The notes beneath the pieces were generated by a model, which saw nothing but the letters and a program-made list of their open reading frames with translations, had not been told where the DNA came from and searched no databases. Shown here in pieces: positions 43,097 through 52,615 of a stretch of DNA of 64,000 nt. The stretch is from Phytohabitans suffuscus. GTDB taxonomy: Bacteria > Actinomycetota > Actinomycetes > Mycobacteriales > Micromonosporaceae. Each line of letters opens with the position of its first letter. The stretch's first letter is position 1. The stretch is from assembly GCF_011764565.1 (NCBI RefSeq), contig NZ_AP022871.1, forward strand, positions 62,001 to 126,000, in the 5' to 3' direction. Made by a program: the position numbers and the translations under genes.

Positions 43097-43774
43097 GTGA
43101 CCGACGGACCCTCGTTCGAGGACCTCACCGCGCGCGCCCGCATCCGGGACGCGGCGCTGCGGCTCTTCGCGGACAAGGGGTTCGTCGCGACCACGGTCCG
43201 CGACATCGCCCAGGCCGCCGGCGTCTCGCCCGCCCTGCTGCGCCACCACTACGGCTCCAAGGACGCGCTGCGCCAGGCGTGCGACGACTACGTCCTGGCC
43301 ACGCTCCGCCGGGTCAGCGAGCAGGTGACCGCCGACCACCAGATGGCCAACCCCGTGGTCAGCCAGTCCGCGCGCGGCGCCGTGAGCCGCTTCCAGCTGT
43401 ACGTGACGCGGGCCCTGCTCGACGGCTCCGCCACCGCGGCGACGCTGTTCGACCAGTCCGTGAAGGTCACCGAGCTGTGGCTCGCCCGTGAGGACGCGAA
43501 CCGTGCCGCCGCACCCAGCACCGACGCGCGCACCCGGGCCGCCCTGATCATCGCGATGAAGCTCGGCATCCCCCTGCTGCACGAGCACATCTCGCGAGCG
43601 ATCGGAGTGGGCGTCTTCGAGCCGGAGGGCGACCGCCGCGTGGTCCGGGCGCTGCTCGACATCTTCTCGCATCCCCTGATCGATCCCGAGCTCGCCGCCG
43701 CCACCGAGGCGGGCTTCGCCGAGCCGGTCGACAGACCGGCGGGCAGCCCACCGCGGGGCGGTTCACCCCCGTAG
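43097..43774 (+). CDS. TetR-family transcriptional regulator
   Basis: The 225-aa protein starts at GTG 43097, 5 nt after GGGGAGG; GTG 43091 lies inside that ribosome site and is less likely. The N-terminal helix-turn-helix is typical ([38 protein letters not shown], about residues 15-55). The C-terminal ligand domain (about 70-205) ends in a Pro/Gly-rich tail. The exporter genes follow 22 bp downstream, so it probably represses its own operon and responds to the polyether or an intermediate. No other regulator gene is visible, so the protein that would bind the heptamer sites is encoded elsewhere. Confidence 0.92.
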   Translation: MTDGPSFEDLTARARIRDAALRLFADKGFVATTVRDIAQAAGVSPALLRHHYGSKDALRQACDDYVLATLRRVSEQVTADHQMANPVVSQSARGAVSRFQLYVTRALLDGSATAATLFDQSVKVTELWLAREDANRAAAPSTDARTRAALIIAMKLGIPLLHEHISRAIGVGVFEPEGDRRVVRALLDIFSHPLIDPELAAATEAGFAEPVDRPAGSPPRGGSPP

Positions 43775-43796
43775 TTCCAATCTGAGGAGCGCTGCC

Positions 43797-44726
43797 ATGA
43801 CCGACGCCATCTCTCTGGCGGGACTGGTAAAGACGTACGGCTCCACTCGGGCCCTGGACGGGCTCGACCTCAGCGTCCAGCAGGGCGAGGTGCACGGCTT
43901 CCTCGGGCCCAACGGAGCCGGCAAGACCACCACGATCCGCATCCTGTTGGGGCTGATGCGGGCCGACTCCGGCAGCGTCCAGATCCTCGGCCAGGAGCCG
44001 TGGAGCAACGCGCCCGAGCTGCACAAGCGCCTGGCCTACGTGCCGGGCGACGTGACGCTCTGGCCCAACCTCTCCGGCGGTGAGGCGATCGACCTGCTGG
44101 GCCGCATGCGCGGCGGCCTCGACAAGCGGCGCAGGGGCGAGCTGCTGGAGCGCTTCGACCTCGACCCGCGCAAGAAGGGCCGCGCCTACTCCAAGGGCAA
44201 CAGGCAGAAGGTGGCGCTCGTCGCGGCCCTCGCGGCCGACGTGGACCTGCTCATCTTCGACGAGCCCACCTCCGGCCTCGACCCGCTGATGGAGGAGACG
44301 TTCCGCCAGGTCGTGCGGGAGGAGCGGGAGCGGCGCGGCTGCACGGTGCTGCTGTCCAGCCACATCCTGTCCGAAGTGGAGGCTCTGTGCACCCGGGTGA
44401 CCATCATCCGCGCCGGTAGGACCGTCGACACGGGATCGCTGGCGGAGATGCGGCAGTTCGGGCACATCTCCATCAGCGCCGAGCTGTCCGGCCCGCCCGC
44501 GGGCCTGGCCGACCTGTCCGGCGTGCACGACCTCTCCATCCACGATGGACATCTGGAGTGCACCGTGGATCCGGGCAACCTCGACGAGGTGCTGCGCACG
44601 CTCGGCACCATCGGGGTCCGCACCATCACCAGCCATCCGCCGACGCTGGAGGAGCTGTTCCTGCGCCACTACGACGCGGGCGCCGAGCCGGCGTCCGCGA
44701 CCGGCGACGCGGTGGCGTCCCGATGA
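43797..44726 (+). CDS. ABC transporter ATP-binding protein (drug exporter type)
   Basis: The 309-aa ATPase has Walker [18 protein letters not shown] (about 38-54), a signature region [15 protein letters not shown] in place of LSGGQ, Walker [14 protein letters not shown] and an H-loop LLSSH. The [17 protein letters not shown] pattern is typical of actinomycete exporters of the DrrA/tetronasin type. It pairs with the following permease (ATGA overlap) to export the product and give self-resistance. ATG 43797 has GAGGAG about 8 nt upstream. Confidence 0.93.
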   Translation: MTDAISLAGLVKTYGSTRALDGLDLSVQQGEVHGFLGPNGAGKTTTIRILLGLMRADSGSVQILGQEPWSNAPELHKRLAYVPGDVTLWPNLSGGEAIDLLGRMRGGLDKRRRGELLERFDLDPRKKGRAYSKGNRQKVALVAALAADVDLLIFDEPTSGLDPLMEETFRQVVREERERRGCTVLLSSHILSEVEALCTRVTIIRAGRTVDTGSLAEMRQFGHISISAELSGPPAGLADLSGVHDLSIHDGHLECTVDPGNLDEVLRTLGTIGVRTITSHPPTLEELFLRHYDAGAEPASATGDAVASR

Positions 44727-46323
44727 GCGGGCGGGGAACGGGAAAGCTCGCACGGCTGGTGCTGCGCCGCGACCGGATCATCCTGCCCATCTGGGTGCTG
44801 TTCTTCAGCCTGTTTCCGGTCAGCCTCGCCAGCTCCATCAAAAACCTCTACCCGACCGACGCCGACCGCCAGGAGTACTTCGCCAACAACGCCAGCAACG
44901 CCGGCTACCGGGCGCTGTTCGGGCCGGCCTACAGCGCCGACCTCGGCGCGCTGGTCGCCCAGCGGATGACCGACGTCAAGGTGATCATCGCGCTGATCAG
45001 CCTGCTCGTGGTGATCCGCCACACCCGCACCGAGGAGGACGCCAGGCGGCGCGAGCTGCTCGCGGCGACTCCGGTCGGGCGGCAGGCCCCCGTCAACGCC
45101 GTCCTGCTCGTGACCGTCCTGGCCAACCTGGTCCTGGGCGCGGTCTTCGCCGCCGGCATCAGCGGCCTCGGCCTGGCCGGCGGCGGCACGCTGGCCCTGG
45201 CGTTCGCGCTCGCCATGTCCGGCATCCTGTTCGCCGCGGCCGGCGCGCTGGTGGCCCAGGTGACCAGCTCGGCCCGCACCGCGCGCGGCATCGGCATCCT
45301 GTTCCTGGCGCTGTGCTACCTCATCCGGCTCGTCGCCGACGCGGGCGGACCGGACAGCGGCCTGGCCTGGCTGGCCTGGCTGTCGCCCTTCGGCTGGCTG
45401 CAGAAGGTCGCGCCGTACACGGACGACAACTGGGCCCTGTTCCTGCTGGTCATCGCGCTGGCCGCGGCCTTCGCCCTCGGGGCGTACACGCTGAACGGCC
45501 GGCGGGACCTCGGCGCGGGCCTGCTCGCCGACCGGCTCGGGCGGGCCGAGGGCTCCCCCGCGCTGGGCGGCCCGCTGGCCCTCGCCTGGCGCATGCACCG
45601 GGTCGCGCTGCTCGGCTGGGCGGTCGCGTTCGGCGTCGCCGGGGCGTTCTTCGGCGGCATCGCCGACGAGGCCGGCCAGAACGCCGGCGACAACGAGACG
45701 GCCCGCGACATCATCGCCCGGATGGGTGGCCACGAGTCCCTCAGCGACAGCTTCATGGTCAGCCTCACCAGCCTCGTCGGGCTGGTCGGCGCCGGGTACG
45801 CGGTGCAGACCGTGCTGCGGATGCGCGCGGAGGAGACCGCCGGCCGGGTCGAGCCGGTGCTGGCCACGTCGGTGAGCCGCCTGCGGTACGCGGCCAGCCA
45901 CCTGTTCTTCACCCTGCTGGGCCCGGCGGTGGCGCTGCTGCTGTACGGCGTCGTGGCCGGCCTGGCGTACGGCGCCAGCACCGACGACGTCGGCGGCGAA
46001 CTGCCGGCCGTGCTCGGCGGCGCGCTGGTCCAACTGCCCGCGATCTGGCTGGTCGGCGCCATCACCGTACTGGCGTTCGGCCTGCTCCCCGGCTCTCCGC
46101 CGCCGGCTGGGTGGCCCTGGCGGTCTGCTTCTTCTTCGGCCAGTTCGGTGCGATCCTCGACCTGAGCCAGGCGCTGCTGGACATCTCGCCGTTCACCCAC
46201 CTGCCCCGCCTGCCCGGCGGTGACGTGGACGCGCTGCCACTGGTCCTGCTGCTGGCCATCACCGCGGCGCTGGCCGTGGCCGGGCTGGCGGGCTTCCGGC
46301 GGCGCGACATCCCCGCCGGCTGA
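44723..46323 (+). CDS. ABC exporter permease, 12-TM type (one frameshift)
   Basis: Integral membrane protein of about 533 aa once one C is restored in the run at 46087-46090. Hydrophobic segments include [103 protein letters not shown], and, after the break, [16 protein letters not shown] and [19 protein letters not shown]. The architecture, two repeats of about six helices, matches the tetronasin-exporter-like permeases that accompany such ATPases. The start ATG overlaps the ATPase stop by 4 bp. Uncorrected, the last two helices would be lost. Confidence 0.9.
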
Positions 46324-46343
46324 TCGACGAGCGAGGAGAGGCG

Positions 46344-47351
46344 ATGCGCACCATCGACTGGCGGGACGGCCGGGTCGTGGCCATCGAGCAGACCCGCCTG
46401 CCACACGACCGGGTCCTGGTGGAGATCGACACGGTCGAGGATCTGGTCAGCGCCATCAAGCGCCTGGCCATCCGCGGGGCTCCGGCGCTGGGCGCGGCGG
46501 GCGCGCTGGGCACCGCGCTCGCCGCACGGCTGTACGCCGGCGATCCGGCCGCGGTCCGGTCGGCGGCCGCCGCCCTGCGCGCGGCCCGGCCGACCGCGGT
46601 CAACCTGGCCTGGGGCGTAGACCGGGCGCTGGCGCGGCTGGGCCAGGGGCCGGAGGCGGTGCTGGCCGAGGCGCTCGCGGTGCTCCAGGAGGACGTCGAA
46701 TGCAACCGGGCGCTCAGCGAGCGCGGCGCCCGGTGGCTGACCGAGTCGCTGGGCGGCCCGCTGGCGATCCAGACCCACTGCAACGCCGGTGCGCTGGCGT
46801 GCGTGGAGTGGGGCACCGCGCTGGGCGTCGTGCGGTCGCTGCGCGAGCGGGACGCGCTGCGCCACGTGTACGCGGCGGAGACGCGTCCGCTGCTGCAAGG
46901 CGCCCGGCTGACCTCCTGGGAGCTGGCCGACATGAAGGTGCCGCACACCCTCGTGGTCGACTCGGCCTCCGCGTCCGTCCTGGCCCGCGGGCTGGCCGAC
47001 GCCGTCGTGGTCGGCGCCGACCGGATCGCCGCCAACGGTGACGTGGTCAACAAGGTTGGCACCTTTCCGCTCGCCCTGGCCGCCGCGCACGCCGGAGCGC
47101 CGATGGTGGTGGCCGCACCGGAGTCCACCATCGACCTCGCCACGCCGACCGGCGCGGAGGTCGAGATCGAGATACGCGGGTCGGACGAGGTCACCCGGTG
47201 GGGCGGCGTGCCGGTCGCGCTGGCCGGGACGGACACGCTCAACTACGCGTTCGACGTGACGCCCGCGGCACTGGTGACGGCTATAGTCACCGAGCGGCGG
47301 ATCATCCTGCCATCGGCGGGCGGGCGACCCGACGACCGGTACGAGCGCTGA
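46344..47351 (+). CDS. mtnA: S-methyl-5-thioribose-1-phosphate isomerase family (MtnA)
   Basis: This 335-aa aldose-ketose isomerase of the MtnA/eIF2B-like fold has RGAPALGAAGALGTALA near the N-terminus, THCNAGALACVEWGTALG with the catalytic Cys, and VVGADRIAANGDVVNKVGTFPLA with the catalytic Asp. It converts 5-methylthioribose-1-phosphate, or the 5-deoxy and 5-fluoro analogues, to the ribulose-1-phosphate. It is co-directional, 20 bp after the exporter permease, and 12 bp before an aldolase/dehydrogenase fusion. Together they resemble the DHAP shunt that disposes of methylthioadenosine or 5'-deoxyadenosine, rather than the classical methionine salvage route; no phosphorylase or kinase is seen here. 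Confidence 0.9.
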   Translation: MRTIDWRDGRVVAIEQTRLPHDRVLVEIDTVEDLVSAIKRLAIRGAPALGAAGALGTALAARLYAGDPAAVRSAAAALRAARPTAVNLAWGVDRALARLGQGPEAVLAEALAVLQEDVECNRALSERGARWLTESLGGPLAIQTHCNAGALACVEWGTALGVVRSLRERDALRHVYAAETRPLLQGARLTSWELADMKVPHTLVVDSASASVLARGLADAVVVGADRIAANGDVVNKVGTFPLALAAAHAGAPMVVAAPESTIDLATPTGAEVEIEIRGSDEVTRWGGVPVALAGTDTLNYAFDVTPAALVTAIVTERRIILPSAGGRPDDRYER

Positions 47352-47363
47352 GGGTCGAGGCGG

Positions 47364-49323
47364 ATGCGTGATCGTTGGGACGACGCGGAGGCGCCCCCGC
47401 GTCGGACCCGCTGGCGCGGCTCGTGTACGGCTCGCGGCTGCTCGGCGCCGAGCCGGACCTGGTCCTGCACGGCGGCGGCAACACCTCCGTCAAGGTGACG
47501 CTGCCCGACCTGACCGGCGAGCCGGTCGACGTGCTCTACGTCAAGGGCAGCGGCTGGGACCTGGCCACCATCGAGGCGCCCGGCTTCGCCCCGCTCCGGC
47601 TGGACCGGCTGCGCGCCCTGCTGCGGCTGGAGCGGCTGAGCGACACCATGATGATGCACGAGCTGCGCGGCGCCGCGATCGCTCCCGGCGCGCCGGACCC
47701 GAGCGTCGAGGCGCTGCTGCACGCCCTCGTGCCGCACCCCGCGGTCCTGCACACCCACGCCGACGCGCTGCTGGCGCTGACCGACCAGCCCGACGGCGCC
47801 GCGATCGTGGGCGACGTGTTCGGCGACCGGGTGCTCGTGGTCCCGTACACGATGCCGGGCTTCGATCTTGCCCGGCGGTGCGCGGAGGTCGCGCCGCGCG
47901 ACCTGGGTCCGCGGGTGACCGGCATCGTGTTGATGCACCACGGCCTGTTCACGTTCGGCGCGGACGTCGAGGAGGCGTACCGCCGGCACATCGAGCTGAT
48001 CACCTGCGCCGAGCGGCACCTCGCCGGCCGTCCAGCGGCGCGCCCCACGCCGGACGCGCCGGCGCCGCGGGTAGATCCGCTGCGGCTCGCCCGGCTGCGC
48101 CGCGAGGTGTCCGCCGCGGCGGGCGGCCCGATGGTGTTGACCCGCCACGACGACCCGGACATCCGCGCCTTCGTCTCCCGCCCCGACCTCGCGTCCGTGG
48201 CCGGGCGGGGCCCGTTGACACCGGACCACGTGCTGCGCACGAAGCGGATCCCGCTCGTCGGGTCGGACCTCGACGGATACGTCCGGGACTACCGGCGCTA
48301 CTTCGACACCCACCGCGAGCGGCGCGGGACGGCGCTGACCATGCTCGACCCGGCCCCCGGGTGATCCTCGACCCGGCGCTGGGCATGGTCACCGCGGGCC
48401 GCACCGCCCGCGACGCGCGGATCGCGCAGGACATCTACCGCCACACCGTCGCCGTCGTCGAGGCGGCCGAGCGGGTCGGCGCGTACCAGGCCCTGCCCGA
48501 GGCGGACATCTTCGACGTCGAGTACTGGGAGCTGGAGCAGGCCAAGCTGCGCCGCGGGGCGGCCCGCCCGCCGTTCGCCGGCGAGGTCGCGCTGGTGACC
48601 GGCGCCGCCTCCGGCATCGGGCGGGCGTGCGCGGACGCGCTGCGCGCCAGCGGCGCCGCGGTCGTCGGCGTCGACATCGACCCGCGCGTCGCCTGCGACG
48701 CCGACGGCTATCTCGGCGTCGAGGCGGACGTGACCGAGCCCACCGCGATCGACACCGCGATCGCGCGGGCCGCCGACCGGTTCGGCGGCGTGGACATCGT
48801 CGTGGCGGCCGCGGGCGTCTTCCCGCCGACGCGGCTGCTGAAAGACCTCGACCTGGCGGCGTGGCGGCGCACGATGGCGGTCAACGCCGACTCCATCGCG
48901 TACCTGTTCTCCCGGCTGCATCCCTTCCTGGCGCTGGCCCCGCGCGGCGGCCGCGCGGTCCTCATCGCCTCCAAGAACGCACCCGCGCCGGGGCCCGGTG
49001 CGGCGCCGTACTCGGCATCCAAGGCGGCGGCCGTGCAGCTCGCCCGCGTGGCCGCCCTGGAGTGGGCCGCCGACGGCATCAGGGTCAACATCGTGCACCC
49101 GGACGCGGTGTTCGACACCGGCCTGTGGACCGCGGAGCTCCTGCGCGAGCGCGCCCAGCGGTACGGGATGAGCGTGGACGAGTACAAGCGGCGCAACCTG
49201 CTCGGCGTCGAGGTCACCAGCGCGGGAGTCGGCGCGCTCGTCGCGACGCTGTGCTCGGAGGTCTTCGCCGCCACCACCGGCGCCCAGGTCACCGTCGACG
49301 GCGGCAACGACCGCGTCATCTGA
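47364..49323 (+). CDS. Bifunctional class II aldolase / short-chain dehydrogenase (two frameshifts)
   Basis: About 653 aa after restoring two lost Cs (runs at 47394-47398 and 48354-48358). ATG 47364 gives MRDRWDDAEAP, the family's usual opening. Residues about 15-330 are a class II (FucA/RhaD-like) aldolase with LVLHGGGNTSVKV, VKGSGWDLATIE, HTHADALLAL and LMHHGLFTFG, including the metal-binding histidines. Residues about 405-653 are an SDR with VTGAASGIGRACADAL and an intact YSASK active site. The fusion is known from rhamnose catabolism, where it splits a ketose-1-phosphate to DHAP and an aldehyde and oxidises the aldehyde. After MtnA it would cleave 5-(methylthio/deoxy)ribulose-1-phosphate (inference). 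Confidence 0.87.
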
Positions 49324-49327
49324 GGGC

Positions 49328-49371
49328 CTTTACCCCGGCCCAAGACCCGCGTTAGCCGCCTCCGGCACGCT
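49328..49371 (+). promoter_or_regulatory. SARP-like promoter element, site G (three heptamers)
   Basis: CTTTACC (49328), CCCAAGA (49339) and CGTTAGC (49350) have exact 11-bp spacing and are followed after 9 nt by CACGCT (49366-49371, xAxxxT). The order and the CCCAAGR middle heptamer match site B, which also precedes a gene set containing the paralogous SDR. Confidence 0.6.
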
Positions 49372-49424
49372 GCGGGAGCACCACGTCGGGCGGGTGCGCG
49401 CCGCCAGGCCAAGGAGGTAAGCAC

Positions 49425-50222
49425 GTGCTGCTCGAAAACAGGAACGCGGTCTTCTACGGCGGCGGCGGGGTGGTCGGCGGCGGGATCGCGCGGGTCTTCG
49501 CGCGCCACGGCGCCCGCGTGTTCCTCGCCGGACGGACCCGCGAGTCCCTGGAGAAGGTCGCCCAGGACATCGTCTCCGCCGGCGGCGCGGCCGAGGTGGA
49601 CGTGGTCGACGCGCTCGACGAGCAGGCCGTCGAGGCACACGCCGACGCGGTGGTGGCCCGGGGCGGCAGCTTCGACGTCTGCCTCAACTCCGTGCCGCGC
49701 GGGGACGTCCAGGGGGTCGACCTGCTCCAGCTGTCGGTCGACGACTTCACCCGTCCACTTTGGACCGGACCGACCATGACCTTCCTCACCGCGCGGGCCG
49801 CGGCCCGGCGGATGGTCGCTCAGGGCTCGGGCGTCATCCTCGGCTTGACCAGCAGCTCCCCGCGGGGCGGCCAGAAGCTGAGCGGCGGCTCAGGACCGAC
49901 GGACGCGGCGATCGACGTCTTCATGCGCAACCTCGCGGCCGAGATCGGGTCCAGCGGGGTCCGGGTGCTCACGCTGTGCGCGGCCGCCATCCCCGAGACG
50001 CTGGTGCCCGAGAAGCTCGCCACGGTCAACAAGAACATCGAGCTGTTCGGCGACGCGACCGCCCTGCGGCAGATGCGGGAACGGCTGGACCGGATGCGCT
50101 ACCTGGGCAGGTCGCCGAGCATCGAGCAGCTCGGCGAGGTGGCCGCGTACCTGGCCAGCGACCGGGCCGGCGCCATGACGGCGACGACCGTCAACGCCAC
50201 CGGCGGGATGTTCGCCGGTTGA
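49425..50222 (+). CDS. Atypical SDR-fold protein lacking catalytic Tyr and Lys (copy 2)
   Basis: The 265-aa paralogue of the protein at 20053 starts at GTG 49425 behind AAGGAGG. Both share the YGGGG-VGGG-ARVFA nucleotide loop, the NSVPRGDVQGV/NVVPRGDTHGV segment, AAIPETLVPEKLATVNK and the terminal NATGGMFAG. The YxxxK site is again Ser and Asp (SGPTDAAIDVF). The persistence of two copies with the same loss suggests a real function that does not use the usual proton relay. It is controlled by site G and followed by a secreted protein gene with its own site D. Function not assigned. Confidence 0.8.
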   Translation: MLLENRNAVFYGGGGVVGGGIARVFARHGARVFLAGRTRESLEKVAQDIVSAGGAAEVDVVDALDEQAVEAHADAVVARGGSFDVCLNSVPRGDVQGVDLLQLSVDDFTRPLWTGPTMTFLTARAAARRMVAQGSGVILGLTSSSPRGGQKLSGGSGPTDAAIDVFMRNLAAEIGSSGVRVLTLCAAAIPETLVPEKLATVNKNIELFGDATALRQMRERLDRMRYLGRSPSIEQLGEVAAYLASDRAGAMTATTVNATGGMFAG

Positions 50223-50225
50223 GGC

Positions 50226-50258
50226 CGTTAGCCCGTCTTTAGCGACTGCGATCAAGCT
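50226..50258 (+). promoter_or_regulatory. SARP-like promoter element, site D
   Basis: CGTTAGC (50226) and CTTTAGC (50237), 11 bp apart, precede CAAGCT (50253-50258, xAxxxT) by 9 nt. This is one of the two best matches to the consensus (with site H). It lies 87 bp upstream of the secreted protein gene. Confidence 0.6.
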
Positions 50259-50344
50259 GGCCTCGTCCGACCCGCCGTCCGGTTCGCGGTCCCGCGGATG
50301 CGGGAGTCCGCCGCGATCGGGCATCCGACCGGCTGGAGCCGTAC

Positions 50345-50977
50345 ATGAACCTCCTGAGTCCCACGCTTCCCCGCTGGAGCCGGCGAACTCTCCTCGCCGC
50401 CGCCAGTGTCGTCCTGAGCCTGGCCACCGTGGGCGTCGTCCCGGCGAGCGCCGCGTCCGGGACCGGCCGCGGCCACGGCCGGCCGGCCCCCGTCCCCGCG
50501 CCACCGCAGGTCCGCCAGATGGACTTCCTGCTCGGCAAGTACGACTGCCGGCTCCCCGACGACCCGACCGGTCCGGTGCAGGTGCGCTGGAACACGCGGC
50601 GCGGCCTGGACGGGCACTACTACTACGCCGAGGTCTGGCAGTTCTTCTACAACGCCGCAGTCCCCGACGTGCACGCCCTGGGCGTCTACGGCTGGAACCC
50701 GGTCGACCAGCGGATCACGCTGCAATACCACGACAACTGGGGATCGGCCGGCACCGGATCGTCTCCAGGATGGCAGGACGGGCACCTGCGGTTCGCCGGA
50801 GACCTGTTGCAGGTGACCCGTCCCAGCCCCACCGGGGTGACGACGGGCATCCACCTGCGACTCACCGACGACTGGGTCATCGTCTCACCTGGCCACTTCA
50901 CGGTGGCCCAGGTCGTCACGCTGCCTGACGGAAGCTCCGTCACGGGCGCCATGGACTGCCGCCGCGCCAGAGGGTAA
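50345..50977 (+). CDS. Secreted protein with Sec signal peptide, DUF1579-like
   Basis: The 210-aa protein begins MNLLSPTLPRWSRRTLLAAA, followed by a hydrophobic stretch and a signal peptidase site after VPASA (about residue 35). The mature part starts with a Gly/Pro-rich linker, then MDFLLGKYDCRL and a beta-rich body (GHYYYAEVWQFFYN, ITLQYHDNW, LRFAGDLLQV) that resembles the lipocalin-like DUF1579 group; recognition is weak. Two cysteines (KYDCR and AMDCRR) could form a disulfide outside the cell. Control by site D suggests a part in the producer's response to, or handling of, the ionophore. Function unknown. Confidence 0.75.
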   Translation: MNLLSPTLPRWSRRTLLAAASVVLSLATVGVVPASAASGTGRGHGRPAPVPAPPQVRQMDFLLGKYDCRLPDDPTGPVQVRWNTRRGLDGHYYYAEVWQFFYNAAVPDVHALGVYGWNPVDQRITLQYHDNWGSAGTGSSPGWQDGHLRFAGDLLQVTRPSPTGVTTGIHLRLTDDWVIVSPGHFTVAQVVTLPDGSSVTGAMDCRRARG

Positions 50978-50994
50978 CCCCTTCTCGTGCATGT

Positions 50995-51021
50995 GCCAGC
51001 CCGGCCAAGAGCCGGGCTGGC
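50995..51021 (+). terminator. Perfect GC-rich hairpin, possible terminator
   Basis: GCCAGCCCGGC and its exact complement enclose a 5-nt loop (CAAGA) just after the secreted-protein gene. There is no T-run, as is common for actinomycete terminators. A TATACC shortly after it could be the -10 of a promoter for the next hydrolase. Confidence 0.6.
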
Positions 51022-51048
51022 CCGCGTATACCCGAAGGTTGGTACGCA

Positions 51049-51918
51049 ATGACACAGGATCTGTCGGTGCCCGCGAGCGGTGGGGCGAGGCTGCACGTGC
51101 GGCACTGGCCCGGACCGGACCGCCGCCCGTTCCTGCTCGTCCACGGCCTGGCCTCCAGCGCGCTGCTGTGGCAGGAGGCCGCGGCCGAGCTGAGCGCCGC
51201 CGGCCACCCGGTGTACGCGGTGGACCTGCGCGGCCACGGCGAGTCCGAGAGCCCGGCGGACGGGTACGACGCCGCCACCGCCGTCGCCGACCTCGCGGCC
51301 GTGAGCGACGCGCTCGGCCTGACCGGCGCGGTGGTGGCCGGCCACTCCTGGGGCGGCAACGTGACCGTCCGCCTGACGGCCGAGCATCCCGCCCTTGTCG
51401 CCGCGCTCGCCCTGGTCGACGGCGGCTGGATCGACCCCACGACGGCGTTCGGCTCGTGGGAGGAGTGCGCCGCCACGATGCGGCCACCGAACCTCAACGG
51501 CGGCACCGCCGACGGCGTACGCGCCTACCTGCGCGGCGCCCACCCCGACTGGTCCGCCCACGCCGTCGAGGCGGCCATGTCGGGCATGCGCGAGGCCCCG
51601 GACGGCTCGCTGACCCTCCGGCTGTCGGCGGCACAGCACGGCTCGATCGTGCGCAGCATGTGGGACGACCCCCCGTCACGCTGGTTCGCCGCCGTCTCCC
51701 CACCGGTGCTGATGCTGCCCGTCATCTCGACCGGCTACCGCAGGCGCGCCGCCATCAAGCGGATGTGGCTGGACGCCGCGACGGCCGCGATCCCGCAGGC
51801 GACCGTCCGCGAGTACCTGGACGCCGACCACGACCTGCCCGCCCAACACCCGCGACGGCTCGCCGCCGACCTGCTGGAGCTGGCCCGCACCACACTGGCG
51901 GAGAACGCCGCCCCCTGA
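51049..51918 (+). CDS. Alpha/beta hydrolase, paralogue of the enzyme at 17992
   Basis: The 289-aa alpha/beta hydrolase has nucleophile GHSWG (Ser100), LLVHGLASSALLWQEAA, and YLDADHDLPAQHPRRLAADLLELAR near the His. It is similar end to end to the minus-strand hydrolase at 17992-18855. Each of the two hydrolases is near one of the two atypical SDRs, so a hydrolase-SDR pair seems to have been duplicated. One copy may release the polyether from its carrier and the other may act on an ester or an epoxide; sequence does not decide. ATG 51049 has only a weak ribosome site (GAAGG). It is the last plus-strand gene in the window. Confidence 0.82.
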   Translation: MTQDLSVPASGGARLHVRHWPGPDRRPFLLVHGLASSALLWQEAAAELSAAGHPVYAVDLRGHGESESPADGYDAATAVADLAAVSDALGLTGAVVAGHSWGGNVTVRLTAEHPALVAALALVDGGWIDPTTAFGSWEECAATMRPPNLNGGTADGVRAYLRGAHPDWSAHAVEAAMSGMREAPDGSLTLRLSAAQHGSIVRSMWDDPPSRWFAAVSPPVLMLPVISTGYRRRAAIKRMWLDAATAAIPQATVREYLDADHDLPAQHPRRLAADLLELARTTLAENAAP

Positions 51919-51924
51919 ACGATT

Positions 51925-52013
51925 TTTGGGCTACCGCTGTCCGTCGTGAACCGCGGACGGTGAGGCCGCGGGAGCAACGGTCCGGACCACCGCGGACATC
52001 GCGGTAGCCCAAA
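51925..52013 (+). repeat. 13-bp inverted repeat after the hydrolase gene
   Basis: TTTGGGCTACCGC (51925-51937) and its exact complement (52001-52013) enclose 63 bp. The first arm starts 6 bp after the hydrolase stop. The enclosed DNA contains the first copy of the 21-bp repeat (51984-52004). It could act as a terminator or be the remnant of a small mobile element. Confidence 0.7.
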
Positions 52014-52174
52014 GTCCTTTCTCTGTAGAGCTTTCGGGGCCACGGCTTGAGTGGATGGCGTGGCGATCGCGGAGATCCCCGGGGGTCAGGGCCCTTTTGT
52101 TCTGATTCGCTGGTTTGTCCGCTCGTCGCGCCGGGTCGGGGATGGGCTCGTGGGTTCGGGCAGGTGGTTCCGGG

Positions 52175-52224
52175 AGATCGTGGTATGAATTTGCCCCCAG
52201 AGGGGCCAATCGGTACCACGATCT
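52175..52224 (+). repeat. REP-like palindrome, copy 1
   Basis: AGATCGTGGTA and its complement TACCACGATCT bound a 50-bp element whose core is a second small hairpin, GCCCC-CAGA-GGGGC. The same nested design occurs in copy 3 at 52900, with different connecting bases. Confidence 0.85.
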
Positions 52225-52295
52225 GCTTCCCCGGCGGCCGGACCCGATCCGTGGGAGCCGGCGCCGGCCAGTTTCTGCCGATTTGTCCGCCCGCC

Positions 52296-52340
52296 GAAGG
52301 GCCCGAGGAATCCGTCCGTCGAAGGGCCCGAGGAATCCGT
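52296..52340 (+). repeat. Perfect 20-bp tandem duplication
   Basis: A 20-bp unit beginning GAAGGGCCCGAGG occurs at 52296-52315 and 52321-52340, separated by 5 bp. It is a simple local duplication. Confidence 0.9.
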
Positions 52341-52575
52341 GCCAGCTGATCGTGGACGCGAGCGGCCCCCATAGGGGCAACAGCCGTCCACGAGGTGCCC
52401 CCGCCGCCTACCTAACGGCTGGCCCGGCCGGATCCGGATCCCCGGCGCAACTCGCGCCAGCGAGGGGAGTCTATTTGTGGCGGCGTTTGCTCCTGCTTTG
52501 TCGTAGGTCCGGGCCCCACCGGGTGGTGGGGCCGGTCCTTGATCGACGTCGCTGTTGGCTGGCTCTGGGCAGATC

Positions 52576-52615
52576 GTGGTACCTGGCTGCCGCTGGAGGA
52601 GCAGCTGTGTACCAC
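52576..52615 (+). repeat. REP-like palindrome, degenerate copy 2
   Basis: GTGGTAC and GTACCAC form 7-bp arms. The left flank keeps AGATC as in copy 1, but the right flank and the GCCCC-CAGA-GGGGC core are lost. Probably a decayed copy. Confidence 0.6.

Noticed and set aside
48355..48364. A real stop separating an aldolase gene from a dehydrogenase gene
   Set aside because: The aldolase would end in the middle of the LDPAPRV motif region, and the continuation lies in the next frame without a ribosome site. One missing C restores the known fusion.
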